Made by a program: the position numbers and the translations under genes. This document shows positions 9,334 through 19,440 of a stretch of DNA of 64,000 bases, piece by piece. The DNA is taken from the NCBI RefSeq assembly GCF_004365635.1, contig NZ_SOBH01000001.1, forward strand, positions 558,001 to 622,000. Direction: 5' to 3'. Source of the DNA: Litoreibacter halocynthiae (lineage in GTDB: Bacteria > Pseudomonadota > Alphaproteobacteria > Rhodobacterales > Rhodobacteraceae). Below the pieces are notes generated by a model, which did not search any database, was not told where the DNA came from, and saw only the letters and a list, made by a program, of their open reading frames with translations. Each line of letters opens with the position of its first letter. The first letter of the stretch is position 1.

Positions 9334-10329
9334 ATGAAAACGAAACTTCTCGCAACTGCGCTGGCAACCCTGATGGCGGTTTCACCAGCAATCGCCGAAA
9401 CCCTCAAGATGAGCCACGTGCGCCCACAGGACACGACTATCGACGTTGAACTGCGCACCTTTGCCGCATCGGTTGCCGAGGCAACGGGCGGCGAGATCGA
9501 TATTCAACTGTTCCCGGCATCTGCGCTTGGTGACTACACTGCCGTGCAGGAACGTATCAGCGTTGGCGCGCTTGATATGGCGACGCAGCCAGCTGCCGCT
9601 GCCGCAGACCGGCGCATGCAGATTTCCTCGTTCCCGTATCTTGCGGCGACTTGGGCGCAGGCTCAAACGATCTACGGGCCGGGCGGTGCAGTCCGCGAAG
9701 TGATGAACGGATTGTATGCCGAGCAGGATATCACCGTGCTTGCGGCTTATCCTGTCTACTTTGGCGGGATCGCACTTAACGTTGAGAACCCCAATCCGGC
9801 CAGCACCGAGCCAAATGGCATCAAAGTGCGCGTACCGGGCATCAAAGCGTTCCAGTTGTTGGGCGAAGCATTGGGCTACATCCCGTCCCCGATCCCGTTT
9901 TCCGAAGCCTTCACTGCCGTGCAAACGGGCGTTGTTGACGGTGTGATCGGTTCGGGTGCCGAAGGCTACTACGCATCCTTCCGCGATGTGACGACAACTT
10001 ATGTTCCGGCCAACACCCACTTTGAAGTCTGGTATATGATCATTTCCAACGAAAGCTTTGCTGCTCTTTCCGACGAAGATCAGGCCACTCTCAAAGAGGA
10101 GGCCGCATCATTCGAGGCCACGCGCTGGACCGTGGCTGAGGACGATCAAGCACGCAACGAACAGCGTTTGATTGACGATCTTGGCGCAACCGTTGCCGAG
10201 CTGTCCGAGGACGATCTTGCCGCGATGGCATCAAAAGTTCGCGCTGAAGTCTGGCCTGTTGTTCTGGAAGACGTTGGTGTGGATTGGGGTCAGGCGATCC
10301 TGGACCAAGTTGCAGCTGCGGCGAAGTAA
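9334..10329 (+). CDS. dctP: TRAP transporter solute-binding protein (DctP type)
   Basis: 331 residues with a clear signal peptide (KLLATALATLMAVSPAIAE), then a DctP fold. The substrate-binding core is recognisable around GIKVRVPGIKAFQLLGEALG and FSEAFTAVQTGVVDGVIG. Translation start is well supported by AAGGAGGAAAA eight bases upstream of the ATG. It feeds the DctQM pair just upstream. Ligand not identifiable by eye; the amine dehydrogenase genes that follow suggest an amino acid, opine or hydroxyproline-like compound. Confidence 0.93.
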   Translation: MKTKLLATALATLMAVSPAIAETLKMSHVRPQDTTIDVELRTFAASVAEATGGEIDIQLFPASALGDYTAVQERISVGALDMATQPAAAAADRRMQISSFPYLAATWAQAQTIYGPGGAVREVMNGLYAEQDITVLAAYPVYFGGIALNVENPNPASTEPNGIKVRVPGIKAFQLLGEALGYIPSPIPFSEAFTAVQTGVVDGVIGSGAEGYYASFRDVTTTYVPANTHFEVWYMIISNESFAALSDEDQATLKEEAASFEATRWTVAEDDQARNEQRLIDDLGATVAELSEDDLAAMASKVRAEVWPVVLEDVGVDWGQAILDQVAAAAK

Positions 10330-10338
10330 TTGTAACTA

Positions 10339-10365
10339 TCGGGGCGGCATCAAATGTCGCCCCGA
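10339..10365 (+). promoter_or_regulatory. Strong hairpin between dctP and the dehydrogenase genes
   Basis: TCGGGGCG (10339-10346) pairs with CGCCCCGA (10358-10365). The 11-nt interval can pair further, giving about a 12-bp stem with one G-T pair and a 3-nt loop. No U-run follows. Probably stabilises the upstream receptor mRNA or reduces readthrough into the dehydrogenase genes. Confidence 0.6.
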
Positions 10366-10384
10366 CACGCCCGAGAGAATTTTC

Positions 10385-11476
10385 ATGACATCAGACTATG
10401 CCATTATCGGAGGCGGGATTGTCGGCCTGTCAACGGCCTGGGGCTTGCTCAAGCGCGGGTTGCGGGTCACCGTTCTGGACGGCGACGATGGATCGTTCCG
10501 TGCCAGTCGGGGCAATTTCGGTCTGGTCTGGGTGCAAGGCAAGGGCATGGGCGCGCCGGGTTATGCCAGATGGTCGCAACGTTCAGCGGCCGCATGGTCA
10601 GACTTTGCAGCAGAGCTGTCAGATGCAACTGGGTTTGACCTCGGCCTTGAACAACGCGGCGGGTATGATTTCCATTTCTCTGAACAGAGCCTCGAGGACA
10701 TGGTCGCTAAGTATGAAAGGCTGAAAGCCGAACTTGGTGGCGATTATCCTTACGAGGTGCTTGGCCACAACGCGCTTCGGCGCGAAGAACCGGCCATCGG
10801 CCCCAAAGTGGCAGGCGCGATCCTGCACCATCAGGACGGTCACGCAAATCCGCTGAAGCTGTTGCGTGCGTTGTCCGATGATGTGCGTCGGCTGGGCGGG
10901 GTCATTCTGAATGGCAAACAGGTGACGGATGTCACCAAGACTGATCTTTTCAACATTACCTGCGCCGACGGAACCGAAATACGCGCGCGGAAAACCGTGT
11001 TGTCCGCCGGACTGGGTGCCATGTCGCTTGGACCAAAATTGGGGTTCAAAGCGCCAATCAGGCCGCAACGCGGGCAGGTATTGATTACAGAGAAGATGCC
11101 AAAGCTCATCAACCGCCCCTCGCTGATTGCGCGTCAGGTCGACGAAGGCGGCATCCAGATTGGGGCGACCAATGAGGAGGTCGGACTGGACGATGGCGTA
11201 ACCCAGCCGGGTCTGTCTGGTCTGGCCGCAGAAGCCATTGAAGCCTTTCCTGCCTTGGCCAAGGCACAACTTGTGCGCAGTTGGGGCGCGCTGCGGATAT
11301 TATCGCCCGATGGCTTGCCGATTTATCAACAAAGCACCGAAATGCCCGGTGCCTATCTTGTGACTTGTCACAGCGGCATCACGCTTGCGGCTGCCCATGC
11401 CCTTTTCCTGCCGCACTGGTTGGAAGCAGCGGACGAAGCCCCGGATTTGGAGATGTTCAGTGAAGCCCGATTCTAG
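10385..11476 (+). CDS. FAD-dependent amine dehydrogenase, small flavin subunit (OoxB/HcnC type)
   Basis: 363 residues from the ATG at 10385. The FAD motif GGGIVG is at residues 8-13, and the DAO-family C-terminal motif SGITLAAAHALFLPHWL is present. It belongs to the catalytic beta subunit of heteromeric dehydrogenases such as octopine/nopaline oxidase, D-hydroxyproline dehydrogenase and hydrogen cyanide synthase. The next two genes supply the [2Fe-2S] and second FAD subunits, so the complex should pass electrons from an amine to the quinone pool. Substrate not known; an opine, D-hydroxyproline or D-amino acid fits. The 3' end overlaps the following gene by 17 bp. Confidence 0.87.
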   Translation: MTSDYAIIGGGIVGLSTAWGLLKRGLRVTVLDGDDGSFRASRGNFGLVWVQGKGMGAPGYARWSQRSAAAWSDFAAELSDATGFDLGLEQRGGYDFHFSEQSLEDMVAKYERLKAELGGDYPYEVLGHNALRREEPAIGPKVAGAILHHQDGHANPLKLLRALSDDVRRLGGVILNGKQVTDVTKTDLFNITCADGTEIRARKTVLSAGLGAMSLGPKLGFKAPIRPQRGQVLITEKMPKLINRPSLIARQVDEGGIQIGATNEEVGLDDGVTQPGLSGLAAEAIEAFPALAKAQLVRSWGALRILSPDGLPIYQQSTEMPGAYLVTCHSGITLAAAHALFLPHWLEAADEAPDLEMFSEARF

Positions 11477-11771
11477 TTTCCGCGAGTTAACCCCCGCGCC
11501 GGATGCGGCTCTGGTCGACGTTCGTTTTGGCACACAGGATTTGCGTCTGCCCACCGGGGAGAACCTTGCAGCAGCTCTTTTGGTCGCTGGCATCATGCCG
11601 TTTCGTCAAACACCGGTTTCAGGCGCACCACGAGGGCCGTTTTGCATGATGGGCGCTTGCTTTGACTGTTTGGTGGAAATCGACGGCGTGACGCAGCAGG
11701 CCTGCATGCTGGCCGTGACAGCGGGTATGGAAATCAAAATGCCATCCGCAAAAGGGGACCGCAATGCGTGA
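11460..11771 (+). CDS. (2Fe-2S)-binding subunit of the amine dehydrogenase (OoxC/HcnA type)
   Basis: 103 residues starting at a GTG that lies inside the end of the preceding gene. Cysteines 62, 67, 70 and 82 give the plant-type ferredoxin pattern C-x4-C-x2-C-x11-C (FCMMGACFDC ... QAC). Proteins of this size are the small electron-transfer subunit of OoxAB/HcnABC-like complexes. It overlaps the next gene by eight bases, so the three subunits are very probably co-translated in fixed ratio. Confidence 0.87.
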   Translation: MKPDSSFRELTPAPDAALVDVRFGTQDLRLPTGENLAAALLVAGIMPFRQTPVSGAPRGPFCMMGACFDCLVEIDGVTQQACMLAVTAGMEIKMPSAKGDRNA

Positions 11772-13164
11772 AGCCGATCTGATCATTGTCGGTGCTGGCC
11801 CTGCAGGGATGTCCGCTGCCCGACGCGCGGCAGATTGCGGCCTTACGGTCTTGATACTCGACGAACAGCCTGCCGCGGGCGGGCAAATATACCGTGACGT
11901 GGAGCGTGTCAGCGCCCTGCGCGGTAATATCCTCGGCAAGGACTTTACCGATGGGCAAAAACTGACGCAGCGCCTTGACCACGAGAACATCACCCACCTG
12001 AAAGGGGCCGTCGTCTGGCAGATCGAAGACGGATCACAGGTGTCCTACACGCAAGCGGGTATCGGGGCGGTTGCCTGTGCCAAACGTATTTTGCTCGCCA
12101 CCGGCGCGCTGGAGCGGCCGATGCCTTTGCCCGGATGGACCTTGCCGGGCGTCATGACTGCAGGCGCGGCGCAAATCCTTCTCAAACAATCTGGTGTTGC
12201 CTGCGAGCGTGCTGTGTTGGTCGGGTCCGGACCGCTGCTTTACCTGATCGCATCGCAAATGGTGCGGGCTGGTGTTCCGCCGCTCGCGCTGGTCGAAACC
12301 CAGACGCGTCAGGATTTTATTGGATCCCTCCGGCATCTTGGCGGTGCGTTGCGTGGTTGGCGTTATCTTCTCAAGGGGCAAAAGATGCTTTGGGATTTGC
12401 GCCGTGGGAGGATTCCGCGCTACGCGGCTGCGACTGATATCGCCATCGAGGGTGATCAGTTTGCGCAGGCTGTAACCTTCAGCAGTGGTGGCAAGACGCA
12501 GCGCATCGCCTGCGATACTGTTTTGCTGCATCACGGCGTTGTGCCGAATACGCAAACGGCACGATCCGTCGACGTTCGCCATCACTGGGACAATCTCCAA
12601 GCCTGTTTCGTGCCGGACTGCGACGATTGGGGGCGCACGGACGTTCCCAGAGTTTTCATCGCCGGTGACGGAGCCGGAATTGGAGGAGCAAAGGCTGCAG
12701 CCTTTGCAGGCGAAATTGCAGCACTGGCAATCGCGCACGAGCTTGAGACACTCACTCAATCGGAGCGCGATACAGCAGCGCAACCGCTCAGGGCGGGACT
12801 GAGCAAAGAGCGCGCCGCGCGCGCCTTTATCGACACCGCCTATCCCGCTTATGCGGGTGCGCTTTCCCCGCAAGATACGACCATCATCTGCCGCTGCGAA
12901 GAGGTGACCGCCGGTGACATCAGGCGTTCAGCTGATCTGGGATGCCTCGGGCCAAACCAGACCAAAGCCTTCGGGCGGGCGGGGATGGGTCCGTGTCAAG
13001 GGCGCTACTGTGGACTTACAGTGACGCAGATATTGTCCGACGCGCACGGAACTGCCCCTGACATCACCGGCCACTACCGTATTCGCCCGCCAATCAAACC
13101 TGTGACATTGGGTGAAATTGCCGCAATGGCGGCATCGGAAACAAGCGAGGATTTACATGGTTGA
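11764..13164 (+). CDS. FAD/NAD(P)-binding subunit with BFD-like [2Fe-2S] domain (OoxA/HcnB type)
   Basis: 466 residues. An N-terminal dinucleotide-binding fold has [13 protein letters not shown] at about residues 9-21, with an internal second nucleotide-binding region ([13 protein letters not shown]). The C-terminal ~90 residues carry a BFD-type iron-sulphur motif: ICRCEE near residue 378 and GPCQGRYCG about 40 residues later. This is the large subunit of heteromeric amine dehydrogenases. Overlaps the ferredoxin-like gene upstream and ridA downstream by eight bases each. Hydrogen cyanide synthase is a homologous alternative but context favours catabolism. Confidence 0.88.
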   Translation: MREADLIIVGAGPAGMSAARRAADCGLTVLILDEQPAAGGQIYRDVERVSALRGNILGKDFTDGQKLTQRLDHENITHLKGAVVWQIEDGSQVSYTQAGIGAVACAKRILLATGALERPMPLPGWTLPGVMTAGAAQILLKQSGVACERAVLVGSGPLLYLIASQMVRAGVPPLALVETQTRQDFIGSLRHLGGALRGWRYLLKGQKMLWDLRRGRIPRYAAATDIAIEGDQFAQAVTFSSGGKTQRIACDTVLLHHGVVPNTQTARSVDVRHHWDNLQACFVPDCDDWGRTDVPRVFIAGDGAGIGGAKAAAFAGEIAALAIAHELETLTQSERDTAAQPLRAGLSKERAARAFIDTAYPAYAGALSPQDTTIICRCEEVTAGDIRRSADLGCLGPNQTKAFGRAGMGPCQGRYCGLTVTQILSDAHGTAPDITGHYRIRPPIKPVTLGEIAAMAASETSEDLHG

Positions 13165-13501
13165 ACGTATTGATACCGCGCAGCGCATGAGCAAAGTCGT
13201 TAAGCATAACGGCGTTGCCTACCTATGCGGACAGGTCGGTGAGGGCGCGACTGTAACGGAGCAAACGAAAGACTGCTTGTCGCGCGTTGAGGCATTGCTG
13301 GTGAAGGCGGGATCATCGCCCGACCGCATCTTGCAGGCAATTATCTGGCTGTCGGACATGGCAGATTTCGATGAGATGAACGCAGTGTGGGACGCATGGG
13401 TGCCAGCCGGAAACGCACCGGCCCGCGCCTGCGGAGAGGCCCGCCTTGCGCGGGATACATTGAAGGTCGAGATTATCGTCACGGCCGCGTACGGCGAATG
13501 A
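13157..13501 (+). CDS. RidA-family imine deaminase
   Basis: 114 residues from the ATG at 13157, overlapping the dehydrogenase gene. Family features include the N-terminal [15 protein letters not shown] strand region and [14 protein letters not shown], which contains the conserved substrate-binding arginine. RidA proteins hydrolyse reactive enamine/imine intermediates to ketoacids and ammonia. Here the gene is the last of the operon whose dehydrogenase would release such an imine, so the pairing makes biochemical sense. Closest subgroup not determined. Confidence 0.88.
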   Translation: MVERIDTAQRMSKVVKHNGVAYLCGQVGEGATVTEQTKDCLSRVEALLVKAGSSPDRILQAIIWLSDMADFDEMNAVWDAWVPAGNAPARACGEARLARDTLKVEIIVTAAYGE

Positions 13502-13727
13502 CCTGTCCAGACGGTCATCAATGAAACTTGTCAAAGCTAGTGTAATTGACGGACGTGCGCCGAACGAAAGTGAATTCACAAGTTGGGCTTTCGGCGGCCC
13601 AGACTTTCACTGCAACCGCAAAGTCAGGTGGTGGGTAAACCTACCCAACGCAGACGAAGAGTGAACGCGCTACAGTTGCGCCGGTGTCTGCATTCTTTGA
13701 CGCGATCATGGCTCTTCGGATGGGTAC

Positions 13728-14084
13728 CTAGTTTACGCTGGCCTCGTCATAGGTTTCGCGGGCGGCATCGATCCTGGACAGGTTTTCCAGTGCCCAATAG
13801 CCCAAGGCACTCACCGGCTCTCTGAATGACTGACCCATTTTAGTGAGGTTGTATTCGACTTTCGGCGGGATTGTTGGGTGATAGGTTCGGTTAACAAGAC
13901 CGTCGCGTTCTAACTCTTTCAAGGTCAGGCTAAGCATCCGTTGCGAGATACCAAGATTGCGCTTGAGCTCATTGAACCGCAGCGTCCCGTATTCGGCCAA
14001 AGAGATCACGACAAGTACGCTCCACCGGTCGCCAACACGCGACAGCACACCAATGGAAGGCTTTGATCCCGATACCGTAGACAC
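13728..14084 (-). CDS. HxlR-family regulator with replaced N-terminus (probably truncated)
   Basis: 118 residues from a GTG. From about residue 16 onward it is a good HxlR winged helix protein: RVGDRWSVLVV, LRFNELKRNLGISQRMLSLTLKELERDGLVNR. Family members normally begin with a conserved Cys-Pro-x segment before this core; here residues 1-14 instead read antisense through the 5' part of a nitroreductase fragment. The DNA-binding core is intact, so the protein might still work, but the sensing cysteine is gone. Start and functionality uncertain. Confidence 0.7.
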   Translation of the reverse strand: MSTVSGSKPSIGVLSRVGDRWSVLVVISLAEYGTLRFNELKRNLGISQRMLSLTLKELERDGLVNRTYHPTIPPKVEYNLTKMGQSFREPVSALGYWALENLSRIDAARETYDEASVN

Positions 14085-14223
14085 GATCCTTGGTTTGAAA
14101 GAGCGCGGTCAACGGTCGGTTGTGTTGATGCCTTTGGGCTATCGCGCCGAGACTGGCGACTGGTTGCTTCCAATGGAAAAAGTCCGCAAATCCCGCGACA
14201 GAATCGTCACGGAGGTCAACTGA
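14041..14223 (+). pseudogene. Nitroreductase (NfsB-like) C-terminal remnant
   Basis: The plus frame ending at TGA 14221-14223 reads DSTPMEGFD, then LGLKERGQRSVVLMPLGYR and a final KVRKSRDRIVTEV. This is the C-terminal ~60 residues of an NAD(P)H-dependent flavin nitroreductase. Homology stops abruptly at about 14041, where the sequence becomes the antisense of the HxlR core. HxlR genes are commonly divergent from nitroreductase genes, so the simplest reading is a deletion that removed both 5' ends and the promoter region between them. Confidence 0.75.
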
Positions 14224-14224
14224 T

Positions 14225-15088
14225 TTGGGTATTCTACGCAAACTGTTCCGCGCGACACCGACACCCACAACCGACGGCGCATTCAGCCCTTCACCATTAG
14301 CGATAAAGTTGGGAACGTCGCCCACCACGGATTACGACGGTGGGGCTTATGCCGAACCTTATACGGGTGACAGAAACCGTGTGCTAATGATCTGCACCGA
14401 AGAACGCGATATGATGATGGCCAACGGCAAAAAGTTCTAGACGGGCAACCATCCCGTCGAGATGGGCCTGCCTATGTTTCACCTTATGAACGCGGGGTTT
14501 GAAATTGATATTGTAACGCCCACCGGCGCACCTGTCGCGATCGAGGAATGGGCAATGCCTGCGTATGATGCAGACGTGAAAGGGCTATTTCGCGATTACG
14601 CAGATGCCTTTGCAAACCCCGGCAGTCTCGCAGATTTTGTTGCGAACACGATGGACGATACGGTGTCTTATGCTGCTGTTTTTATTCCCGGAGGCCATGG
14701 TGCTATGCTCGGGCTGCCAGACAATACTGATGTTGGCGAAGTGCTGCATTGGGCCGATAGGAATGACTTGTTCACTCTCGCGCTATGCCATGGACCTGCT
14801 GCGCTTTTGGCTGCAAAGAATGATGAGGGTTTTCTATATGCGGGCTACAAAATGACTGTGTTCCCGGATTCAGTGGACAAACAAACCCCAATGATCGGGT
14901 ATTTGCCCGGGCCGATGCCATGGTGGGTTTGCGAGAAATTGACCGGCTTCGGCGCACAGATCATAAACACCAAAGCGGATAGTTCATGTCACGTCGACCG
15001 CCGCCTGATTACGGGTGCCAGCCCAAAGGCGGCCAATGGTTTTGGTCGGCTATCGGCGACCACTTTGCTGGAAGCTGCAAAGTCGTAA
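14225..15088 (+). pseudogene. hchA: Protein deglycase HchA (Hsp31) interrupted by an in-frame TAG
   Basis: The frame from TTG 14225 to TAA 15088 matches HchA/Hsp31 from end to end (~287 codons), but codon 72 is TAG (14438-14440). On either side the sequence fits the family without a gap: ...NGKKF, stop, TGNHPVEMGLPMF. E. coli HchA has serine there, so one C-to-A change of TCG would produce the stop. The downstream part retains the nucleophile in ALCHGPAALLA and could start at ATG 14462, but would then lack the NHPxE metal-binding segment. HchA repairs glyoxal-modified proteins and acts as a holding chaperone. Sequencing error or readthrough are alternatives. Confidence 0.75.
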
Positions 15089-15125
15089 CACCTGCCTGCA
15101 ACGCATATTTCGAACGGAAAAAACC

Positions 15126-15779
15126 ATGACGGATCAAAACACACCACTTCGTATCGACATCGTTTCCGATGTGATGTGCCCTTGGTGCGTCATCGGCTAC
15201 CGCCAACTTGCCATTGCTTTGGAATCGAGAGGCGTGGATCATGAAATCCATTGGCATCCGTTCGAGCTTAACCCAAACATGCCCGCAACGGGCCAGGATA
15301 TGCGAGAGCATCTGGTTGAAAAATACGGAACGACGCGGGAACAATCAGATGCGAACCAGGCGAATATGTCGGCGCGCGGTGAAGAGCTTGGTTTTGCATT
15401 CCGATTTGAAGACGGATTTCGGATGCACAACACATTCAAAACGCATCAGTTGCTGCATTGGGCGAAAACACAAGACCGTATGCACGACCTGAAACAGGCC
15501 CTTTTTGCGGCGCATTTCACCGATGGGCGCAACCTGTCTGATGACGCGGTGTTGGTTGATATCGCCGCTGAGATTGGTTTGGATCCGGCAGAGGCCGCTG
15601 CTGTGCTTGTCGATCAACGGTTTGCAGCCAAAGTTCGCCAAGAACAGGCGTTCTGGGCACAACAAGGCATCAGCGGTGTTCCGGCGATGGTCTTTGATCG
15701 CCAGCATTTGGTGACTGGTGCGCAGGGCGTTGACAACTATCAAAATATACTTGGTCAGCTGCAAGATATGCGCGCCTGA
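15126..15779 (+). CDS. DsbA-family oxidoreductase (FrnE-like)
   Basis: 217 residues with an N-terminal redox motif C18-P-W-C21 (VSDVMCPWCVIGYRQL) and a helical insert, as in the cytoplasmic FrnE/2-hydroxychromene isomerase-like branch of DsbA. There is no signal peptide, so it probably acts in the cytoplasm as a disulphide isomerase or glutathione-dependent enzyme. The cis-proline context GVPAMVFD is present near residue 183. The ATG at 15126 is preferred over upstream in-frame codons that run into hchA. It follows the broken hchA gene in the same orientation; both would belong to a stress-protection group. Confidence 0.87.
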   Translation: MTDQNTPLRIDIVSDVMCPWCVIGYRQLAIALESRGVDHEIHWHPFELNPNMPATGQDMREHLVEKYGTTREQSDANQANMSARGEELGFAFRFEDGFRMHNTFKTHQLLHWAKTQDRMHDLKQALFAAHFTDGRNLSDDAVLVDIAAEIGLDPAEAAAVLVDQRFAAKVRQEQAFWAQQGISGVPAMVFDRQHLVTGAQGVDNYQNILGQLQDMRA

Positions 15780-15798
15780 CCTTGCGCAATGTCCGCGT

Positions 15799-16833
15799 CT
15801 AGAGACGTTTGTTTTGGGGTGGAATATTTTCGGGCGTAACGACATGAATAGGAGACATCGTGTTGCAAAGCGGAACGAGCGTGAGCTTGTGATGATGCAA
15901 GAAGGCTTGGAACACGTTCTGTAGATCCACGCGAAGGTCATGGTGCAGTACAAAACTGAGACGGCCATCTTCGATTAACCGTCTGTTGTCGTGATCCAGA
16001 TCGTGGGCCACATAAACATCAGGCAGTGACCCGTTCTGTTCGAGGGCATTCAAAATCGCCGAATTGCCGCCGCCCATCGAATACACGGCACGTATCTGGT
16101 CCAGACCTGCGACAATACTCTGCGTGATGCGCGATGTTTCAAAATACACGCCGCTGCCGCCACTTGCATCTATGATGCGCAGGTTTGGACACAGTCGTGT
16201 CAGAGTCGCCTTGAACGCCACTTCTCGCTCTTCCTCCCCCAAGAACCGATCATTGCTTCTTGAGGTCAGGACTGTTCCTTCACTGTCGCCGACTGTTTTC
16301 GCAATCAGATAGGCCGCCGTGCGCCCTGCGCTTTGATTATCAAGGCCGACATAGGCAAGGCGCTTCGTCGTGGTCAGGTCAGTAACCAACGTGACCACAG
16401 GAATGCCTGATGCGATCAATTGATCCACTGCCGCTCTGATCATCGGCAGATCACGCGCTTTGATGCACACGCCATGGCTGCCACGTTTGGCGATGCGCGA
16501 CAAAGCCGCGGTGACATCGTCTTCGTTCATAACCTCTTGCGCTTGGAACCTTGGACGGCACACGGCGCTCCCAATACGTGGTAACGCCTGTTCTGCGGCT
16601 TGCTGTACTTCACGGCTAAAGCGCGTTGGCGCTTCGATCACAAAATCAAAAAACAGACGTCGCCCGCGGGCGGCCAATTGTGCCTCTTGTCCTTCAAGTT
16701 CTGAAATGGCTGCAGCAACACGTGCCTTGGTTTGCGGGCTGACATTCGCGCGATTGTTTAGCGCACGGTCAATTGTCGCGGTGCTGAGTCCCGACTGTCT
16801 GGCAACTTCTTTAATTGGAAACCGATGTGTCAT
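15799..16833 (-). CDS. LacI-family transcriptional regulator
   Basis: 344 residues from the ATG at 16833. The N-terminal LacI headpiece reads IKEVARQSGLSTATIDRALN with the hinge helix following, and a periplasmic-binding-protein-like sensor domain fills the rest. A TTG 33 bp earlier is possible but less likely. It is divergent from the PhyH dioxygenase gene across 79 bp and is the obvious candidate to control it. Usual ligands of the family are sugars or related small molecules; none can be assigned here. Confidence 0.92.
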   Translation of the reverse strand: MTHRFPIKEVARQSGLSTATIDRALNNRANVSPQTKARVAAAISELEGQEAQLAARGRRLFFDFVIEAPTRFSREVQQAAEQALPRIGSAVCRPRFQAQEVMNEDDVTAALSRIAKRGSHGVCIKARDLPMIRAAVDQLIASGIPVVTLVTDLTTTKRLAYVGLDNQSAGRTAAYLIAKTVGDSEGTVLTSRSNDRFLGEEEREVAFKATLTRLCPNLRIIDASGGSGVYFETSRITQSIVAGLDQIRAVYSMGGGNSAILNALEQNGSLPDVYVAHDLDHDNRRLIEDGRLSFVLHHDLRVDLQNVFQAFLHHHKLTLVPLCNTMSPIHVVTPENIPPQNKRL

Positions 16834-16855
16834 TTGATGTGTTTCTGATGTTTTT

Positions 16856-16884
16856 TGCAGAACCAATCAAGGCTCGTTTCTGCA
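16856..16884. promoter_or_regulatory. Inverted repeat in lacI/PhyH intergenic region, candidate operator
   Basis: TGCAGAA (16856-16862) and TTCTGCA (16878-16884) are exact inverted repeats 15 bp apart between the two divergent genes. They could be a pair of LacI half-sites or a transcript hairpin. The spacing is longer than a standard LacI operator, so this is tentative. Confidence 0.35.
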
Positions 16885-16912
16885 TAATGAGCGCGACAGA
16901 GGGAGAAATTTA

Positions 16913-18094
16913 ATGAAGCACGAGATCGAAACTGATGCAGGGTTTTTTGATAGTGCGGCATGTGATCTGAACGCATTCACTGCGCTCATCGATCAAACTG
17001 CGGACGCGTCAACGGTTCCGAACGCCGACGACATCCAAAAGAATGTCCCGATTTATGACATGTCCAGATTGCGTCCATCGCTTGAGGACAAAGAACGGCG
17101 TCGGACAATTATGGCCGAATGGGCGCGCGTCCTTCAGGCGGGCGCGGGTGTTCTGGTTCTGCGCGAGGCTTACGCCGACACTGTCGTCCTGGACGAGGCC
17201 ACTGCGATCTACGAGCAGATCATTGCATCAGAAAAACTGGCAAGCGGCGGCGGAGGTGACCATTTCGCGGCGTCGGGGTCCAATGACAGGATATGGAATT
17301 CTTTGCAAAAGCTGTGCGAAGAGGCTCCGGATGTATTTTTACGATATTTCGCTAATACATCTATCACTACGGCGTGCGAGGCATGGCTTGGTCCGAATTA
17401 TCAGATGACAGCCCAGATCAATCTGGTTCATCCCGGCGGTGCGGCGCAGCAAGCCCACAGAGACTATCACCTCGGCTTTCAAACGGCCGAGATTAGTGCG
17501 GAATATCCTGCGCATGTTCACGACCTTTCACCTGCTTTGACGTTGCAAGGTGCCGTCGCACATTGTGACATGCCGGTTGAAAGTGGCCCGACAAAGCTCT
17601 TGCCGTTCTCGCAACTTTACCGCGCAGGTTATGCCGCGTGGCGACGGGACGATTTTAGGGCGCTGTTTGAGGAGCGTTACATTCAATTGCCGCTGGCGAA
17701 AGGGGATGCTTTATTTTTCAACCCTGCGCTCTTTCATGCAGCCGGCGCAAATACGAGCAGTGATGTTCACCGGATGGCCAACTTGTTGCAGGTGTCGTCT
17801 GCGTTCGGGCGTGCCATGGAAACGGTAGACCGCGATAAGATGTGCAAATTGCTGTATCCCCATGCGCTGGCCGCACACCAGAACAGTACATTGGGCGTTT
17901 TAGCCCTAGAGGCTGCAATTGCTGCGACTGCGGAAGGATATTCATTCCCGACCAATTTGGACCGCGATCCCCCCAAAGACGGGCTTGCACCTGAAACCCA
18001 ACAAGCGCTGTTCTCGCGTTCCATTGTTAAGGGGTTGAGTGCAAAGGAGTTTGTAGAAAATCTAGATAAAATGCGGGCCAAACAACTTGCATAG
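16913..18094 (+). CDS. Phytanoyl-CoA dioxygenase (PhyH) family protein
   Basis: 393 residues. The Fe(II) facial triad can be traced to H182-x-D184 (HRDYHLGFQ) and a distal His in FHAAGANTSSDVHRMANLLQ, where a nearby arginine would hold 2-oxoglutarate. The family hydroxylates small molecules using O2, Fe(II) and 2-oxoglutarate. It stands alone behind a divergent LacI regulator, with GAGGGAGAA as ribosome binding site. PhnY*, which hydroxylates AEP, belongs to the same superfamily, but no PhnZ partner is adjacent and the AEP genes are 21 kb away, so no substrate is proposed. Confidence 0.85.
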   Translation: MKHEIETDAGFFDSAACDLNAFTALIDQTADASTVPNADDIQKNVPIYDMSRLRPSLEDKERRRTIMAEWARVLQAGAGVLVLREAYADTVVLDEATAIYEQIIASEKLASGGGGDHFAASGSNDRIWNSLQKLCEEAPDVFLRYFANTSITTACEAWLGPNYQMTAQINLVHPGGAAQQAHRDYHLGFQTAEISAEYPAHVHDLSPALTLQGAVAHCDMPVESGPTKLLPFSQLYRAGYAAWRRDDFRALFEERYIQLPLAKGDALFFNPALFHAAGANTSSDVHRMANLLQVSSAFGRAMETVDRDKMCKLLYPHALAAHQNSTLGVLALEAAIAATAEGYSFPTNLDRDPPKDGLAPETQQALFSRSIVKGLSAKEFVENLDKMRAKQLA

Positions 18095-18110
18095 CTTCAA
18101 GCTGGAGACG

Positions 18111-18136
18111 AGACCGCGCCGGGTGTGGCGCGGTCT
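18111..18136. terminator. Hairpin between convergent PhyH and aatA genes
   Basis: AGACCGCGCC (18111-18120) pairs perfectly over 10 bp with GGCGCGGTCT (18127-18136), loop of 6 nt. It lies in the 51-bp gap between two converging genes, the expected place for a shared terminator. The U-run is missing on both sides, so efficiency is uncertain. Confidence 0.55.
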
Positions 18137-18145
18137 TGGAAATGG

Positions 18146-19408
<1,263 letters not shown>

Positions 19409-19440
19409 TCAAGCGATAACGCCCTTGCAAGGAGCCGGAA

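Noticed and set aside
10385-13164. Hydrogen cyanide synthase hcnABC
   Set aside because: Homologous subunit set, but gene order, the attached TRAP importer and RidA fit amine catabolism better; by eye the families cannot be separated further.
16913-18094. PhnY*-type AEP dioxygenase
   Set aside because: Same superfamily, but no HD-domain phnZ next to it, a LacI regulator instead, and 21 kb from the phosphonate genes.
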